Position numbers and translations under genes: made by a program
The notes under the pieces: generated by a model
Database searches by the model: none
What the model was told of the DNA's origin: nothing
The model's input: the letters and a program-made list of their open reading frames with translations, nothing else
Shown here: piece after piece, positions 10,001-21,004 of the stretch
Position numbering within the stretch: the stretch's first letter is position 1
Layout: every line of letters begins with the position of its first letter
Assembly (NCBI GenBank): GCA_930367205.1
Contig: OV884009.1
Coordinates: 95,253,189 to 95,317,188 of the forward strand
Length of the DNA: 64,000 nucleotides
Direction of reading: 5' to 3'
Origin: Acanthosoma haemorrhoidale
Lineage: Eukaryota > Arthropoda > Insecta > Hemiptera > Acanthosomatidae

Positions 10001-10160
10001 GGAGGTTTAGCTGGCATGAATGCAAACCGCCTTTTCTCTTTTTGCGTCTGAATATCTTTATGTTATAAGATATTTAAGCAATTTAAGAGAAATCAGTAGG
10101 TAAAATCTGAAAATATGAATACCAAATTTCCTTCATATAGTTCATTTTTCTTTTTATATA

Positions 10161-11470
10161 CAGTAAAACTTCATTATAACGCTCCTCTAGGGATCAAAGA
10201 AAAAGAACCCGGGAAAGCGTTATTACCGAGCAAAAATAAAACAACTAAAAATGGAAAATATTTATATCAAAATGTAGTATGTACATACATATTAGATAAA
10301 TAGAGAACTGTAGAAATTTAAAAAAAATTAGAAACAGAAAAAATTATGTATAAAGAAAAAAAAAAATATTTACGTAATTATGTACAAACAAATTAAATAC
10401 ATTATATTACTTGTTAGATGGCACTGGCTTAAAATATTCATCGATTCTATTTTGTTTGACAATAACTAAGCTTTTGGAACAATAACTGATATTTTTGGAA
10501 GTGTATATTCTTCTACTTTTGTATTGCCCACTAAAAATCTACGAATGATCTTTAATGCATCTAAAACATGGATTATTTTTGGCGATGTTATTATGGATGA
10601 TTCTGATTCATCTTCTACTTCATTTTCCCTCTTGTTTTAATCTGTCTTATGTTCATCGATTAGGTTTACCAAATGCTGTAACATCCTTCTTCTGTAGTCT
10701 TGTTTCAGAACTTTGATTACGCCTTGGTCGAGGGGTTGGACCTCACTTGTGTTGTTGGGCAGCACAATGGCTGATGAGTAAAAGTATTTTTCGCTCTTTC
10801 AATTTGGTGTCCCACTCATGAAGCCATTGTATAAATTAATTACCAGTTATCCATTCCAGATTGAGACAAATAAATGCAGGAATGGCTTTGATATTTTCCA
10901 ATTACAAGCGGTTTTTCTTTTACAAGGACTGATAATCGTTCTTTGCTTGATTTGCCTCCATGGAATTTTTCATGTTTTAAAACCAAAGACTTATCAGTTT
11001 GAAAAACAACCAAAATTCATTTGCGTTATAAATTTTTGAAGGTTTGTAGCCAGATGTAAGGGTCAAAATTTTATCTTTCCAGTCGGTTTATAAATTATCA
11101 AGTGCCTGTTCTTAATCTTTCAAGCCATTCAGTTGAAGTGGTTGAGTCTGTGATCCCCAAGAAGCTTGCCCCTTGTCGGGCCCTTTCTTGCAAAATAGGG
11201 CCACTTATCGGGATGTTAGATCTCCTGGCCTGGATGAACCAAAAAATAGTTTCAAGCTCTTTCTATTTTGCGGATCACATTTTTTAAGGCTGGTTCTTTC
11301 ATGGCCCAAAACAAACTCACTTCTTTTTTTTTTTTAATATTGAAGGTAAAGTTGACACACTTAACTTCTTGGATGCAGCAAAATCTTTTTGAGTCAATGT
11401 AGATCAATCAAACTCTTTTATTAATTCAATTTTCTCTATTATTGAAAATGATTTTCGCGACATTTTATAT
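10161..11470 (-). pseudogene. Tigger/pogo-type transposase pseudogene with one TIR
   Basis: The left end at 10161 carries the TIR-like CAGTAAAACTTCATTATAACG after a TA. On the minus strand degraded transposase motifs appear in order: KKRHLIIYKPTG near 11070, YNANEFWLFFKLIS near 11010, KEKPLVIGK near 10920, and QPLDQGVIKVLKQ-like sequence near 10720-10680 (frame-disrupted). This order is DNA-binding domain then DDE domain of Tigger elements (Tc1/mariner superfamily). No matching right TIR was found before about 11800. Confidence 0.65.
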
Positions 11471-11479
11471 GAGGTTAAC

Positions 11480-12161
11480 AGGACCGAGGTAGATAAAATA
11501 CTGAAAGGAAAATGCATTTCTTACTCTAAACGCATAAAGTTTTTATTATTTAAGTACCATAGCCATTGCCAATTTATGTGAATTATTTAATTTCCTTCAA
11601 AAGTATGAAGGAAATTCGATAGTCATGACCAAGTGTTTATATATAGATCATAACCCAGTAATATTTTTTTAGTTTAGTGTAATAAGATTATTTTCATTCT
11701 GGTTCAGTAATCTATCATGTATCAAAATATGGGAATGAGAGAACCAAAAGTATACAAGCTAAAACATCATTAAACAAGCAAGAAAGAAATTAAGTAGCTA
11801 CTCTGAGGGCAAAGCGAACTAGGATTTAGGTCAAGTGTTGCAAATGTATTATGCGCAACTTAACCAAGAGTGCAACTAGCTCTTGGATATTAAGGACAAT
11901 AGCACGTCTAGTAACACGATTCCTTGATAGTACTCATGAAGAAATATTCAATAAACCAAGTAAATCTTTGATATAACACTAATTTGGGTACATAATTTTC
12001 AAAAATGAGGACTTAGTTCATATTTCAATGTTCTTATAAATTCTCTAATGTTATTCATTTTTTTTTTTGTACTAGGACTTTTAACAATAAGATCCCTTGC
12101 ATTGTAATAAAGAATCATCATTACTAATAAGCCATAATATCTTAATCAACATAGTTTATAC
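11480..12161. other. AT-rich intron, nothing recognised
   Basis: GCN2 intron 4 sequence of mixed low complexity. No ORF, repeat unit or terminal inverted repeat could be supported. The missing right end of the Tigger copy may lie here. Confidence 0.5.
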
Positions 12162-12281
12162 CTTTTTATCTTCTTCAGCTTTTTTTATTTTTAACTCCTT
12201 TTCCTGTTGTTCTTTTCTTCTCTTAACCATCTCTTCATAAAAAGACTCAAATTCTGGTTGGTTATAGGCATGTAAATATTT
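12162..12281 (-). CDS. EIF2AK4: GCN2 coding exon 4 (post-RWD linker)
   Basis: 120 bases, both ends phase 0, with acceptor TTGTTTTAG and donor GTATAAAC. The exon encodes KYLHAYNQPEFESFYEEM and then a Lys/Glu/Arg-rich helix. The x-SFYEEM-x-RR motif equals the SFHEEMLERR segment directly after RWD in animal GCN2. The exon can be skipped without changing frame. It lies between two same-orientation LINE copies (about 9.1-10.0 and 13.7-14.6 kb). Confidence 0.88.
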
Positions 12282-12394
12282 CTAAAACAAATCAATTATT
12301 ACTTAATATTCTTTAAACACTTGAAAAAATATTGAGTAATCATACATTTTGTTGTTTAAAAGTATCAACCAAGAAAATATTGTTTACAGAAGAA

Positions 12395-12545
12395 GAAGAG
12401 CCATTCTAACTCAATGTAGAGATGTGAGAAATGGGAGCACTACGGTGCCGCAAATGCAAATCTAATGAAACAGTCCATGACTCACTTCAATCTGACCTCA
12501 AGTCTTACACAACACAACCATTGTAACTGAACACTTACATGGTTA
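12395..12545 (-). mobile_element. Short LINE fragment
   Basis: The landmarks GAAGAGCCA, AAATCTAA-x-AAA-CA-TC-TGA and CACAACC-TTGTAAC follow the same order as in LINE copies A and B (compare 9690-9835). It is an additional internal piece of the same family. Confidence 0.5.
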
Positions 12546-13059
12546 AGGAAAAGAAAAGAGGAAACTCTTCCAGTAGAAATGTACTCACACTAAGCGTATG
12601 TAAATGAACTAAAGATAAAAGCAAATTAAATACAGAATGTCAGTTCTGATAAGTACAGGTGACGGTAAGTATATTGCATAAAAAAAAAAAACAGAGAAAA
12701 AGGTTCTAACCTTTTCTGCATATGCGTGTAGTACATATCATAACTTTGAAAGGAAAAGGGTTGTCAGGAGAATTAGGAATTGAAAGAAGTCATTACTTAA
12801 TGTTTATGTTACACATCGATCTTCAACAACCAAGAGTTCTTCATTTGGTCTGACCACAGACTCATAGAACGTCTTGACCACAAGGTTAAACATTTATGAA
12901 GATTTCAGTTTTGAAAGACCTCACTGCCATTAAAAGCTAGCCAACTGCCTCAGTGATTGATCTGTAGTCATTTTTTATATTGTTGAATCAAATGAATCCC
13001 CCTTAATGTCCAAAATATCACTTTGGGAAATGCAAGGCTGGCTTCGCAAATGAATGCCA

Positions 13060-13697
13060 GCCAAACTATTTCATCATCAGTGAGCTGTTAGTACCCTTTA
13101 TCATTCTAGTCCTTTTCCATCCATTGAACCATATCGTCTTTGTCTACTTTATTGAAATCTGGAATCGTTTCTACTATCACAAGACATGTTTCAATGTCGT
13201 TTAGTTCATCATGTTGTCAATTTTGCTCTTTAACTTCCTCATCGACTTCTAAAAATTTTCTCCATGCAAGTTACAGTGTTTTTGAAGGCAAGGTTTCCCA
13301 TATTTCACACACAGTGAAAAATTGCATCTTTTATTCTCTACATTTTCAAGACAACCTTCATGGATTTCGCACAGTTTTCTTCAAGAATAAAATGAAGAAA
13401 ATTCTTTCTATACCTTCTTTTCAAACTGGATATCTCACTTTCAACTATGGGCTGAATTAACGAAGTTACATTAGGCAGTAGATAGAAAATGAAAATTTCT
13501 CGGTCATCTGTTTTTAAAATGGATTCAGATGAGTGAGATGGTTGTTGCATTGTCCTGTAAAATAACAGTTTTACTAGTGAGTCTATTTCCCCCCCGATAT
13601 TCACAGACATAAGGAACAAATTTCCAATCTTTAAAAATAATTTGTTCATCCAAAAAACCACGGATGATCAAATATCCAGATAATCGAGGTTATACTG
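13060..13697 (-). pseudogene. pogo/Tigger transposase fragment with 5' TIR (internally deleted)
   Basis: The right end, followed by TA at 13698, reads inward on the minus strand as CAGTATAACCTCGATTATC, a pogo-family TIR. Only about 45 bases later the strand enters the middle of the transposase: YLLPNVTSLIQP (DDE region) and SSLKRRYRKNFLHFILEEN. The N-terminal half of the transposase is therefore deleted. Downstream, a degraded C-terminus ends near 13060. Its TIR and protein differ from the copy at 10.2-11.5 kb, so these are two families. Confidence 0.75.
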
Positions 13698-13719
13698 TAT
13701 TTCTATCAAACACATTAAT

Positions 13720-14640
13720 AAGGTAAAATAGAATAGAAAAACATTTTTATTCCAGTACAAAGTCCCCAATGAATAATAATAGTGTTTAGGCAACAGATTC
13801 ATATCTGGCAAATAAAAATAAATATTAAATAATATAAAAAAACAATGCATAATGAAGTGTGGAGCCTCGGTAAGAAATAATAATAATTACATAAGATTAT
13901 TTAACTGTATTTAGCAAATAAAGTCATAGATGGATCCACATAAAAACAAACCAAACAGCAATATGGTAAAGAAGTCTATACAATACAATATGACATTAAA
14001 TGAAAACCAATAGATTAATACAAAAAGAAAAATAAATAGTAACATACAAGCTAACTTTATTAAAGTAAAAACCAAGGAAGGTCCCGGCTATATATATGTA
14101 TGGTAGACAATTAGATAAAAAAAGTAATGTAAAAATAAAAGGATACAAGCATAATATAATAACTAAATCCTTTCCAAAGTAGCAAGTGTCTGTCTGGATG
14201 GTGAGGTGTTGGAATAGGAGGGTTTTGAAGGTTCTTAGGGATGAAGCATGGCACATATTAGGAGGCAGAGAATTCCAGAGGTTAGTGGAGGGAGTGAGGA
14301 AGGAATGATCTGCGATATGCTACCGTTTTGTGGGCAGGAGTATAAAAGTCATAGAGACAGGACCTTGTGTTCCAGGAGTAGACTGAGGATTTGAAATGTA
14401 AAATATTGTATATATATATGTATACACAAGGAGGGTGATAAGAACTAATGGTTTGGAAAAGGAATAAACCAAGGAAACATTGTGCAAGGAAAGAGGGGAA
14501 GAGCCTCCATAACTCGGCTTAGAGTTAGGAGACATGGGTGCGTTGCAGAATCCCAAAGACAAATCTAACAAAGCAATTCGTGATTTGCTTCTCCCCTCAT
14601 ACACCACACAGCCACAGTTAGAGTGCGAGAAAATGAGGGG
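13720..14640 (-). mobile_element. LINE 3' end, copy B
   Basis: Close relative of copy A (9090-10000) in the same orientation, with the same 3' UTR landmarks plus a short insertion (TATATATATG) near 14410. The longest open piece is 14607-14320, including YGGSSPLSLHNVSLVYSF. Copies A and B flank GCN2 exon 4. Confidence 0.7.
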
Positions 14641-15828
14641 GGAAAGGTTTAGTTTGAATAAGCAATTAAATTTAAAATAAATGTTTTACAGAACTACTTT
14701 TTGCCCTACAGGAAAAGGCATGACGCACATGCATAAAATTATTGAGCTGAAGGCTTTAAGACATTTCATGATTGGTCCTGGGGTATGCTAAATATAAATT
14801 GTGCTATCTTCATCTATATTAAAATTAATCTAAGAGAAACTTCACAAAATATATAAATAAATTTATCAAGATAAAAATGTTTCTAAGAATTTGGCAAAAA
14901 AAAGAATTTAATACAGTGTTAGATCGATCAGCAATTAAAAATATTTAAACATAATTTAGATGTTGACAAAGTGGAAAACATATAAAAATAATGAAATCAA
15001 AAGAAGACTAACGGACACAATAGAAATAACACAAAATTTAGATTTTATTATAAATGATAACACTGTGAAAATCAAAATATCTTCTATATTTAGAAATTTG
15101 GACAAATTAATTATCAAGACATAGTTTGTCAATTTTTGTTTAAGTCTATATAACCTCTATCAATATAAATTTTTTTCCCCACAAGATGGATTTGTAAATT
15201 GTTGTTTTGTTTATTATATTTATGTGTCAGTTATTGGTATTAGTTTACACTAAGTAACCTGATTTTTAATTGTGCTTATTTATTTGCTAGTTTAAATTAT
15301 TTGATGATGATTACAAAAAGTCAACAATTCTGGGATGACAAATTAGATTTTTGAGTGAATTTAATAATAATACACCCTTTCTTTTGGATCTATAATGAAT
15401 AAGAAAGTCAAATATTTGAACATAAATGGTAATTCCTTCAATCATGTATATTCAGCAAACAAATGAAATTCTATGGACATTAACCATTCACCTGAAAATA
15501 TAAATCATAAGCTAATGCATGAAAGAGTCAGTCAAGTCAAAGCATTTACCCATTGGTTGATATGGGGTATAGGTTAAGTATTTTTCAAAATTAACTTATT
15601 CAAATCCCTTCCCCACCCCAATAATCTACATTTCCTAACAATCACACTAATAGAATCTTAATCAACCCAGCTACAGTAGTGATTTAGAATGCTTTATTTT
15701 TGATGACCCCATTCATCACATAGTTATGCAACTAGATTGATATAAAATTGTTTACAGACATAGTTGTCAAAAAATATACAATGCTTTGTGTATATAGGTA
15801 CTATGCTTTATAAATAATAATTTTTTAC
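14641..15828. other. AT-rich intron 3, nothing recognised
   Basis: No ORF or repeat with recognisable motifs. A poly-pyrimidine run lies near 15170-15180. Confidence 0.5.
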
Positions 15829-15964
15829 CTCAATGTGCTGTGAAAGTTCAAAAACCATTACTTCGCCTTGGAGTTGTTTTGATAATGTGCCGAGTTCTTT
15901 TTGGAGTAGGGAAATTTTCTGGTTAGAAATTTTTTTCCAGTTTTCAAGTTGGATATTTGGTAAT
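15829..15964 (-). CDS. EIF2AK4: GCN2 coding exon 3 (RWD domain, second half)
   Basis: Acceptor TTTTTTATAG and donor GTAAAAAA flank 136 bases. They encode LPNIQLEN, a helix with LLQKELGTLSKQLQG, and EVMVFELSQHIE. In vertebrate GCN2 the equivalent pattern is P-x-I-x-L-x-N, a Leu-rich helix, and GEVMIFEL. This block is the strongest single piece of evidence for the gene's identity. It ends in phase 0. Confidence 0.9.
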
Positions 15965-16599
15965 CTATAAAAAATATAATGTTTCATTTATGTACAATAG
16001 TGGTCATTATCCATAATTATAAAATACTTTAAGCAATGAAGTTCAAACTAATTTTTATGTGATAGCTTGCACATAATTCCTAAAATGATTGGAAATTGTG
16101 TACATTACTTATATTGTCATATTAGAATAATTTAATAACAATCCTAGTGTAAAGAAATGTTCCAAAACTCTCCAAACTTTGTTTCTTTGGGTTAAACGTC
16201 CTGATATAGTTCAACTTAAGGAAGAAAGGGCACATTACAGAAAGGTTAAAACACTTACTACATACATCCTTGAGTGGGAGAAATGCTGAATTTACTATGT
16301 GGGTCTGCCATGTTAGAATCAGTTCAAGAAGTTGAGGCCAAGTAATCGGTCTTTTGAAGCATATTATCAGAAAATCCAAATCCACATCCTTCCCCTCTTC
16401 TATCTGTCCTAATTCCATAAAGTATTACTTTTCCACCCACAACTCTTCCCAACCTAAAACTTCATCTACACTTTTATCCACTAATGCATCCAGAAAATTT
16501 TTATTTGTCCACTATTATTCCTCTAGCTTGCTGTAGGCCGTGAAAGCACCCCCATTAAATTCCTAAAGCTTTGTCTCACCACAATCCTTCCCATATTGC

Positions 16600-16785
16600 T
16601 CCATGTATATAATTTCTTTCTACAAAATTTCACATTTCTCCCAATTGAGTTGGGATGACTGTACCCTTCAGATCATCACAACCACTTTCTGGGAACCCCT
16701 TTCTCTATTGTATCATCATGACTAAAAGGCCCTCTAATCTATCTTATTATCTTCTTCAATTAAAATCATCTATCAAACCTCATTA
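16600..16785 (+). mobile_element. LINE fragment, left of the Tc1 insertion
   Basis: The frame MTVPFRSSQPLSGNPFLYCI matches the MTVPF segment at the 3' side of the LINE copy at 6.47 kb. The LINE text is interrupted at the TA of 16786-16787 and resumes after 18199. Confidence 0.55.
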
Positions 16786-17049
16786 TACACTGCCCCACAA
16801 AAAAAGTGGCTCACTAAGAAAAATTTCAAATATTTGCTTCCAAATAGAATTATTTCAGCTTTCAATTCTTTGTTAATTAACATTAAACGTTTTCAGTTAT
16901 ACATATGAAAGGAAAACCCAATAAATATTCAAAATATTTATTTACAAAAACATATACAGATATTTCTATTATGATTTCTTGTGTTACTGATGTCTAAAAA
17001 TTTAGCAAAAGGGTCTTTTAAGTTTGTTTTTTTTAATTTTAATTTAAAA

Positions 17050-17412
17050 ATGGATTTGACGGTTGAGCAAGTAGTTGTTGCTTTAGTGGATGTTGGTCGA
17101 AGGCTAAGATATGCAGCCCGTTCATTGGGCTTACCTGGAAGTACTGCTCAGGGAGCAATCACATGTTGCCATGAGGCAGGTTTGTGCTATCACAGAACAG
17201 GATCAGGTCAGCCGCGAGTGACAGAGCCAAGATATGACCAGTTTATTGTACTAAACACGCTAAGGAATCAGTTTTCAACTGCTACTGAAACTGCTTGACC
17301 TTTTCGCATAACTCAGGAAGTAGCAATATATGAAGAGACTGTTAGAAGACTTGTTGAAGTGAATTTAAACAATCAGAAATCACTTTGTTGGCCAGAGAAC
17401 ATTGTAGAGCTC
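17050..17412 (+). pseudogene. Tc1-like transposase N-terminus, left arm
   Basis: ATG at 17050 (MDLTVEQVVVALVDVG) starts a helix-turn-helix region with AARSLGLPGSTAQ and TGSGQPRVTEPRYDQF. A TGA stands at 17296-17298, and further homology (TQEVAIYEETVRRLVEV) continues out of frame up to GAGCTC. The DDE catalytic part is absent from this arm. Confidence 0.8.
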
Positions 17413-17990
17413 TGTTTTCACCATCAAAAAATATTCGACCCAACACCAAACTTTCCCAGTGACATTAGACTCAGTGTAAGGCTCACCGGACTTTCGGTAA
17501 ACTCTCATCCACCCATCTGGTATATAGAGATGAGTAACTCATTTGAAAAGAGCACGTTGCTGCACTCATTTTCAGTCCACATAAGGAGTTCCCAAGCCAA
17601 TTCCAAACGAGCTCTACGATGTTCTCTGGTCAATGATCGTCCTGATGCTAATCTCTGAGTAGTTAAATTCACTTCAGCAAGTCTTCTTCTGACAATTTCT
17701 TCATATATTGCTACTTCCTGAGTTATACGAAGAAGTTGAGCAGTCTCAGTAGCAGTTTAAAACTGATTCCTTAGCGTGTTTAGTATAATAAACCGGTCAT
17801 ATCTTGGCTCTGGCACTCACAACTGAGCTGATCCTAGTCTGTGATTGCACAAACCTGCCTCAAGGCAACGTGTAATTGCTCTCTGAGCAGTACTTGCAGG
17901 TAAACCCAATGCACGTGCTGCATATTTTTGGCTTCAACCGTCTTTCACTAAAGCAACAACACAGGCTACTTGCTCGACCATCAAAAGCAT
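17413..17990 (-). pseudogene. Tc1-like transposase, right arm plus spacer
   Basis: The minus strand repeats the N-terminal region from about 17990 and then goes further than the left arm. It includes an SNVLFSNELLIS segment, where the family usually has the first catalytic Asp (here Asn), then DGWMRVYRKSGEPYTESNV and a WCWVEYFLM segment. It stops at GAGCTC, where it meets the left arm. The remaining catalytic residues are missing, so neither arm can encode an active enzyme. Confidence 0.75.
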
Positions 17991-18199
17991 TTTTTAAATT
18001 AAAATAAAAAAAACAAAACCTTTTGCTACTAAATTTTTTAAATATTTATTAGTGTTTTCCTTCATATTTATAGTCCCTTATTTAACGCTTGAAAAAGTTT
18101 TATATAATTTAAAAAATAATTAAAAGCCAAAATAATTTGGAAGCAAATGTTTGAATTTTTTTAAGTGGATCGATCACTTTTTTGTCGTGGGACAGTGTA

Positions 18200-18520
18200 T
18201 GAGACCCTATCTATCCGACCTTAATTTCCCTACCTATGGATCAGTTTCCTTTTATCATTTTTTCCTACTCTGTGCCTCAATCCTGTGGAACTCCATTTCC
18301 ATGAATGATTGTCAATACCCATCACTCCCATTCTATAAATCCAGATTTTACCAGCACTTTACTTCTTTCCAGTTTAATAATTCATAATCATATTTATACA
18401 ATATATTTTCCTTCCTCTAATTCAACCTTATAAATTTATGATAGGTAGAAATTTTGTTGTACCTTTTTGTTATTCTTAGAGGACAAAATTCACAGAATAA
18501 AAGTTTTATTTTCACTTTAT
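18200..18520 (+). mobile_element. LINE fragment, right of the Tc1 insertion
   Basis: The frame SVSFYHFFLLCASILWNSIS, then YKSRFYQHFTSFQF, matches the C-terminal SFF-A-LWNSIP and FKSRLYQ blocks seen at 30.4 kb. The 3' tail (ACCTTTTTGTTATTCTTAG) recurs near 32.2 kb. Confidence 0.6.
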
Positions 18521-18789
18521 TATTTCTCCTCAGATGATCTCACCGCCCATTTCTCTTCCACATCATCATCCCAAGCTAAGACTTCTTTTTTATGCAGATT
18601 CATTTCAAACACTTCATTTTTATTCTACATACTACCTATCAACCTAATTACTTCCAATATGAAACTCAGGAGACCAACCCAGATATCTCTAGAATCGAGA
18701 AAATATACATCTAAAACCCATTGATCTATCAGGCATCAACAGGTCTCTCCTCTGCAAAATGCCCACTAGTAAGGAGAGACATTACCTAC

Positions 18790-19640
18790 CTAGAGACTAT
18801 TAACGTATGCATTTTTAAAGAGCCACCCTGCTTCTGCTCAACAATATTGTAGAAATGAAAATACACCACCAAAATGCGACATTCCTAGGAATTCCAGCAA
18901 CTACGAGTTTCAAGCTTGTCCACTTGATCTGATCAGTAGATCTGATAGATCTAATCCCTTCATCCAGTAGATGCCAATATTGTCTAACTATAACTGATTG
19001 CCACACCAGATGGAACGAGGCTCTACCACTTCAAGACATGACAGCCAAGCCTGCAAGCATTGGTTTATTCAGTGAACCTAGTGGTATCACAATGGATCGG
19101 GTCCAACAATACTAATCCCAGCTTTTTTATCAGGTAACTTCACTTCTAGGCATTTAACACAGCTAGTTACAATCCTCAATCAAATGGTTGCGCTGAACAG
19201 CATCATTGGACAATGATTAACCCAATTAGAAATAGAAATTGCCAATTGGATATGTATTCTTGCAACTATTCTTTTCAGTTTGAGTCGGTTAGCACCATGG
19301 AGACATCCTAGAGCTGCATTGCTGTAAGTATAAGAAGAGCAGCCCAATCCTTTTCACATACTTTTCTCCAAAAATTCAAGGAAAATCTTGCTAGACTTTG
19401 ACCAGCTGAATTGTGAAGTACCACCAAGATGATGTTTGTCCATAAAGAACTACAATGTTCATACATTTACATCAGAGAAAACATCATCAAATGTCGCTGC
19501 TTTACTTAGGCTTTCACAAGGGTCCTTGATGGACATGAAAAATTCTTTTTAGTGCAGCTATCTGGATCAACTCATATTCAGCGGCAAGACAACTATATAG
19601 GACCCTGACCTGGTTATGAAGAAGACTTGGGAAGCTTACA
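18790..19640 (+). pseudogene. Gypsy-type integrase pseudogene
   Basis: A broken plus-strand translation shows YCLTITDCHTRWNEALPLQD (integrase core around the first catalytic Asp), GITMDRVQQ (second catalytic Asp block; a DRG motif is normal here), LFYQVTSLLGI, and an SSIKWL stretch corresponding to the NPQSNG region. Later an HKELQ motif and a KFFLVQLSG motif mark the C-terminal domain of Mag/retrovirus-like integrases. Many stops and frameshifts are present. It is a different lineage from the two elements at 1.4-5 and 58-60 kb. Confidence 0.65.
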
Positions 19641-19959
19641 GAACATGGTTTGCCCATACCTTAAAGAAATGACCTTCGGCAACTCCCTTTCCAAGGAGGG
19701 GAACTGTAGAAAATCTTGAAACTTTGTACCAGCAACTGGCACAAAAACAAGTTGACAGTTAGGTCACTCTTGAATGGTTTGTTCGCTCTACTAGCTGTAT
19801 TGCAAAAGCCACTGTCTGATACCATTGATTCCACCTTGACAGAAGAGACTTGAAAGACAGTAACTCAACAGATGGTTTGGACAACTGTATAGGCTATATA
19901 ACAGGAAATCTCACCTCTCATTATAAAGTAAAATTTGTTAATACAAACCCATTCTAAAA

Positions 19960-20410
19960 CCAATCTGGACTTATGTACTTGAACTCTAGGGGACAGCAAA
20001 ACCTATAAACATCAGGCACATCCAATTCTTTCAATCTAAAGTTCTAAGAACTTCAGTAACTGCACATTTTTTTTTAGTTCTTGCAATGGTCAGTTTTCTC
20101 TTCTCATGCCCTGAGCATCTGTGGCTCTCACAATTTCTCTCATTCTCCGCTGCCTCTTCTTAGAAAGCAGTGACACAGCTGGAATAGTAGTGTGGGGAAT
20201 CTACCAGATCCTCACATCCTTCTCCATAACTGGGATGGTGACAATTCAGCAATATTTTTTTATATTGCATGTATATTGTAAATACTGTATGGATGTGAGA
20301 GTGAATGTGATATTGTGAATATAGTAGGAATGAGATCACCATCACAATTACCCATTGTCATTGATTCACCATTGATATTGGTAAGGCAAGATTGTAATTT
20401 TTCTTGAATT
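19960..20410 (+). mobile_element. LTR following the integrase remnant
   Basis: Shares ordered landmarks with 35260-35815: TTTCAATC-AAAGT-CT-AGAAC, GTCA-GGCTCTC, GACACAGCTG, GTAAATACTGTATG-ATG and AGATTGTAATTTT. Its position just downstream of integrase supports a 3' LTR. Confidence 0.5.
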
Positions 20411-20840
20411 AATTATATAAATTTAATAATATAATATTAGTCCAGAATGGCTCGGGTGAGCGGGGCACATAGGTAGAAAGAAAGAAGAAAGGAGATACTG
20501 ACAGTACAATTACATGGCAGGAGAAGTGTTGGCAAACCAAGCTTTGGCAGATGACGGCGTGCCCAATGATGGATAAAATTTGCTAGGAGGCTGGAACTTA
20601 AGTGCAGCTGCACTTGATTGGGACTACTGGTAGAGGCAGTGTCAAAAGTTCTAGACTCAGCAACAGGTTACTAACCCAATATGAATTGTTAAACTTCTCA
20701 GAGCATAAATAGTCAATTAATTGTTCTAAACAATTTTGGAAAGACTACACTAAATAATTGTAATAAAATTAAACAAACTAATAAATTTAAATTGCATGCA
20801 AATTCAAGTATCAAATAAAAAAAGTATAAATGATTCTTAC

Positions 20841-21004
20841 ACATGTGGATAATCTTCTGAGCAGACTATGTGAAGGTCAACAGTAGGGATATTACTTTGG
20901 TGTCCAATGATTCCCTCAGGGCGAAGTGTCAAAATGCATTCAAGTGGGGACCAAATGCTTTCATTTTCATTCCTAATTTCTAGCATTTGTTCTGCATATA
21001 TAGC
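20841..21004 (-). CDS. EIF2AK4: GCN2 coding exon 2 (RWD domain, first half)
   Basis: Acceptor TTTTTAAAG precedes 21004 and donor GTAAGAATC follows 20841. The 164 bases encode AIYAEQMLEI, a WSPLECILTLRPEG beta strand and TVDLHIVCSEDYPHV, the first helix and beta-meander of an RWD fold. The YP motif is the characteristic RWD/UBC-like turn. The exon ends in phase 2 and completes a Val codon with the next exon. Confidence 0.88.

Larger units (their letters stand above)
16788..18197. mobile_element. Tc1-like foldback (palindromic) element
   Basis: Bounded by TA dinucleotides at 16786-16787 and 18198-18199. Both ends begin CACTG-CCCAC and AAAAA-GTG when read inward. The arms (16788-17412 and 18197-17609) are inverted copies of one Tc1-like 5' half: TIR, untranslated leader and the transposase N-terminus. 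Both arms end at the palindrome GAGCTC (17407-17412 and 17609-17614), with a 196-base unique spacer between. The arms differ by many substitutions and small indels, so the structure is old. It lies inside a LINE copy. Confidence 0.85.

Noticed and set aside
17597..18197. Right arm of the foldback as an independent second Tc1 insertion
   Set aside because: There is no TA target duplication at the inner junction, and both arms end at the same GAGCTC, so a single composite element fits better.
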